A stretch of DNA of 64,000 nt, from the NCBI GenBank assembly GCA_934141475.1, contig CAKPCG010000006.1:3114-67113 (forward strand), given 5' to 3'. The first letter of the stretch is position 1. Every line of letters starts with the position of its first letter. Shown here piece after piece: positions 63,698 through 64,000 of the stretch. Source of the stretch: an uncultured Clostridia bacterium. Lineage in GTDB: Bacteria > Bacillota > Clostridia > TANB77 > CAG-508. Under the pieces are notes generated by a model. That model saw nothing but the letters and a program-made list of their open reading frames with translations, searched no databases and was not told where the DNA came from. Position numbers and translations under genes: made by a program.

Positions 63698-64000
63698 TTA
63701 TTTCCAACACTGAGGATCTTTTGCATAAAAATTTCCAGTTGCACATTTAGCTACCGAAGGACAACCTCTGCAAAATCGTAATAATTCGCACTTAGAACAA
63801 GCTTCAAAGCCCTCGAAATTGCGATATGATTCCATTTTATCTCCAAAGAAGATATCATACAAAGATTCTTTTGGAACTTTACCTATAGGGCTTTCACACC
63901 TTCTACATGCATAAACAGTTCCATTTGCTAAAACTGTAATATGAGAAATGCCACAATGGCATCCATCCATAATAAGTTCAGAGTCATCTTCAATTTTGAA
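63698..64000 (-). CDS. radical SAM/SPASM protein, C-terminal part only
   Basis: 101 codons of the 3' end of a gene that enters from the right edge. The sequence DGCHCGISHITVLANGTVYACRR, then GKVPKESLYDIF, CSKCELLRFCRGCPSVAKC and DPQCW has the Cys spacing of a SPASM domain, which holds two auxiliary 4Fe-4S clusters in radical SAM enzymes that modify ribosomal peptides or proteins. The radical SAM core (CxxxCxxC) would lie outside the window. Its substrate peptide, if any, is not in view. Confidence 0.82.
   Translation of the reverse strand, partial: FKIEDDSELIMDGCHCGISHITVLANGTVYACRRCESPIGKVPKESLYDIFFGDKMESYRNFEGFEACSKCELLRFCRGCPSVAKCATGNFYAKDPQCWK

Overview
The window comes from a very AT-rich, low-GC Firmicute, most likely an uncultivated gut-type member of the Clostridia. 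The evidence is the base composition, strong AGGAGG ribosome binding sites, TTG/GTG starts, a typical rplM-rpsI operon, a LytR-CpsA-Psr protein, DacF-like carboxypeptidases, a SpoVB-like flippase and a CwlD-type amidase. UGA behaves as a stop. This placement is inference; no rRNA gene is present.

Layout. 0-2 kb is a decayed patch: an AAA ATPase with an internal deletion, an IS fragment and a ZIP transporter cut off at its 3' end. 2-12 kb holds housekeeping genes (yqeY, tatD, acpS, yitT, dprA), a WG-repeat protein and a large LPXTG surface protein with Big_3 repeats. 12.84-22.24 kb is a 9.4-kb element that splits cwlD in the middle of its DAGH motif. It carries a large serine recombinase at one end, decayed parA/parB, and a complete sigV-rsiV-pdaV-like lysozyme-response operon as cargo. 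22.4-36 kb holds hup, a SpoVB-like flippase, rplM-rpsI, an acidic coiled-coil protein, a GGDEF protein and a giant TQXA/DUF11 surface protein with a tandem internal duplication. 37-39 kb has tRNA-Gly and tRNA-Cys, then a DUF3800 islet between diverged copies of the tRNA-Cys 3' flank. 40-50 kb is an envelope cluster (comEA, dacF, LCP, cvpA, DUF5711, ykvI, a Gld-type ABC transporter) ending at tRNA-Arg. 50-64 kb is mixed: a DUF4160 pair, a GT-C glycosyltransferase, an M18 aminopeptidase, two DUF2207 paralogues, a C39-like peptidase, GIY-YIG, tRNA-Pro and a radical SAM/SPASM end.

Main observation. Eight resident genes appear frameshifted (yitT, dprA, a D-Ala-D-Ala carboxypeptidase, ykvI, DUF4160, a GT-C glycosyltransferase, a C39-like peptidase and both DUF2207 genes make nine when the paralogues are counted separately). 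At all eleven break points the cause is the same: the incoming frame meets a CGG codon, and the correct frame is restored by skipping its C and reading GGA or GGT as glycine. Each CGG lies exactly in frame with the gene start. Reading by eye, I found no CGG used as arginine in any other resident gene. Three genes that look imported (53330-54079, 55460-55822, 60962-61825) do contain in-frame CGG. This fits either a +1 frameshift or quadruplet reading at CGG in a genome where that codon is otherwise unused, or a systematic sequencing artefact. The paired sites in both DUF2207 paralogues argue for real biology, and the imported genes are the main counter-evidence.

Second observation. Excising the cwlD element at the shared CAT would rebuild a 239-codon cwlD. 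It would also create a near-symmetric 46-bp attP, with 13-bp inverted arms around a central CA. This resembles the developmentally excised sporulation elements (skin, SP-beta), but with a lysozyme-resistance cargo.
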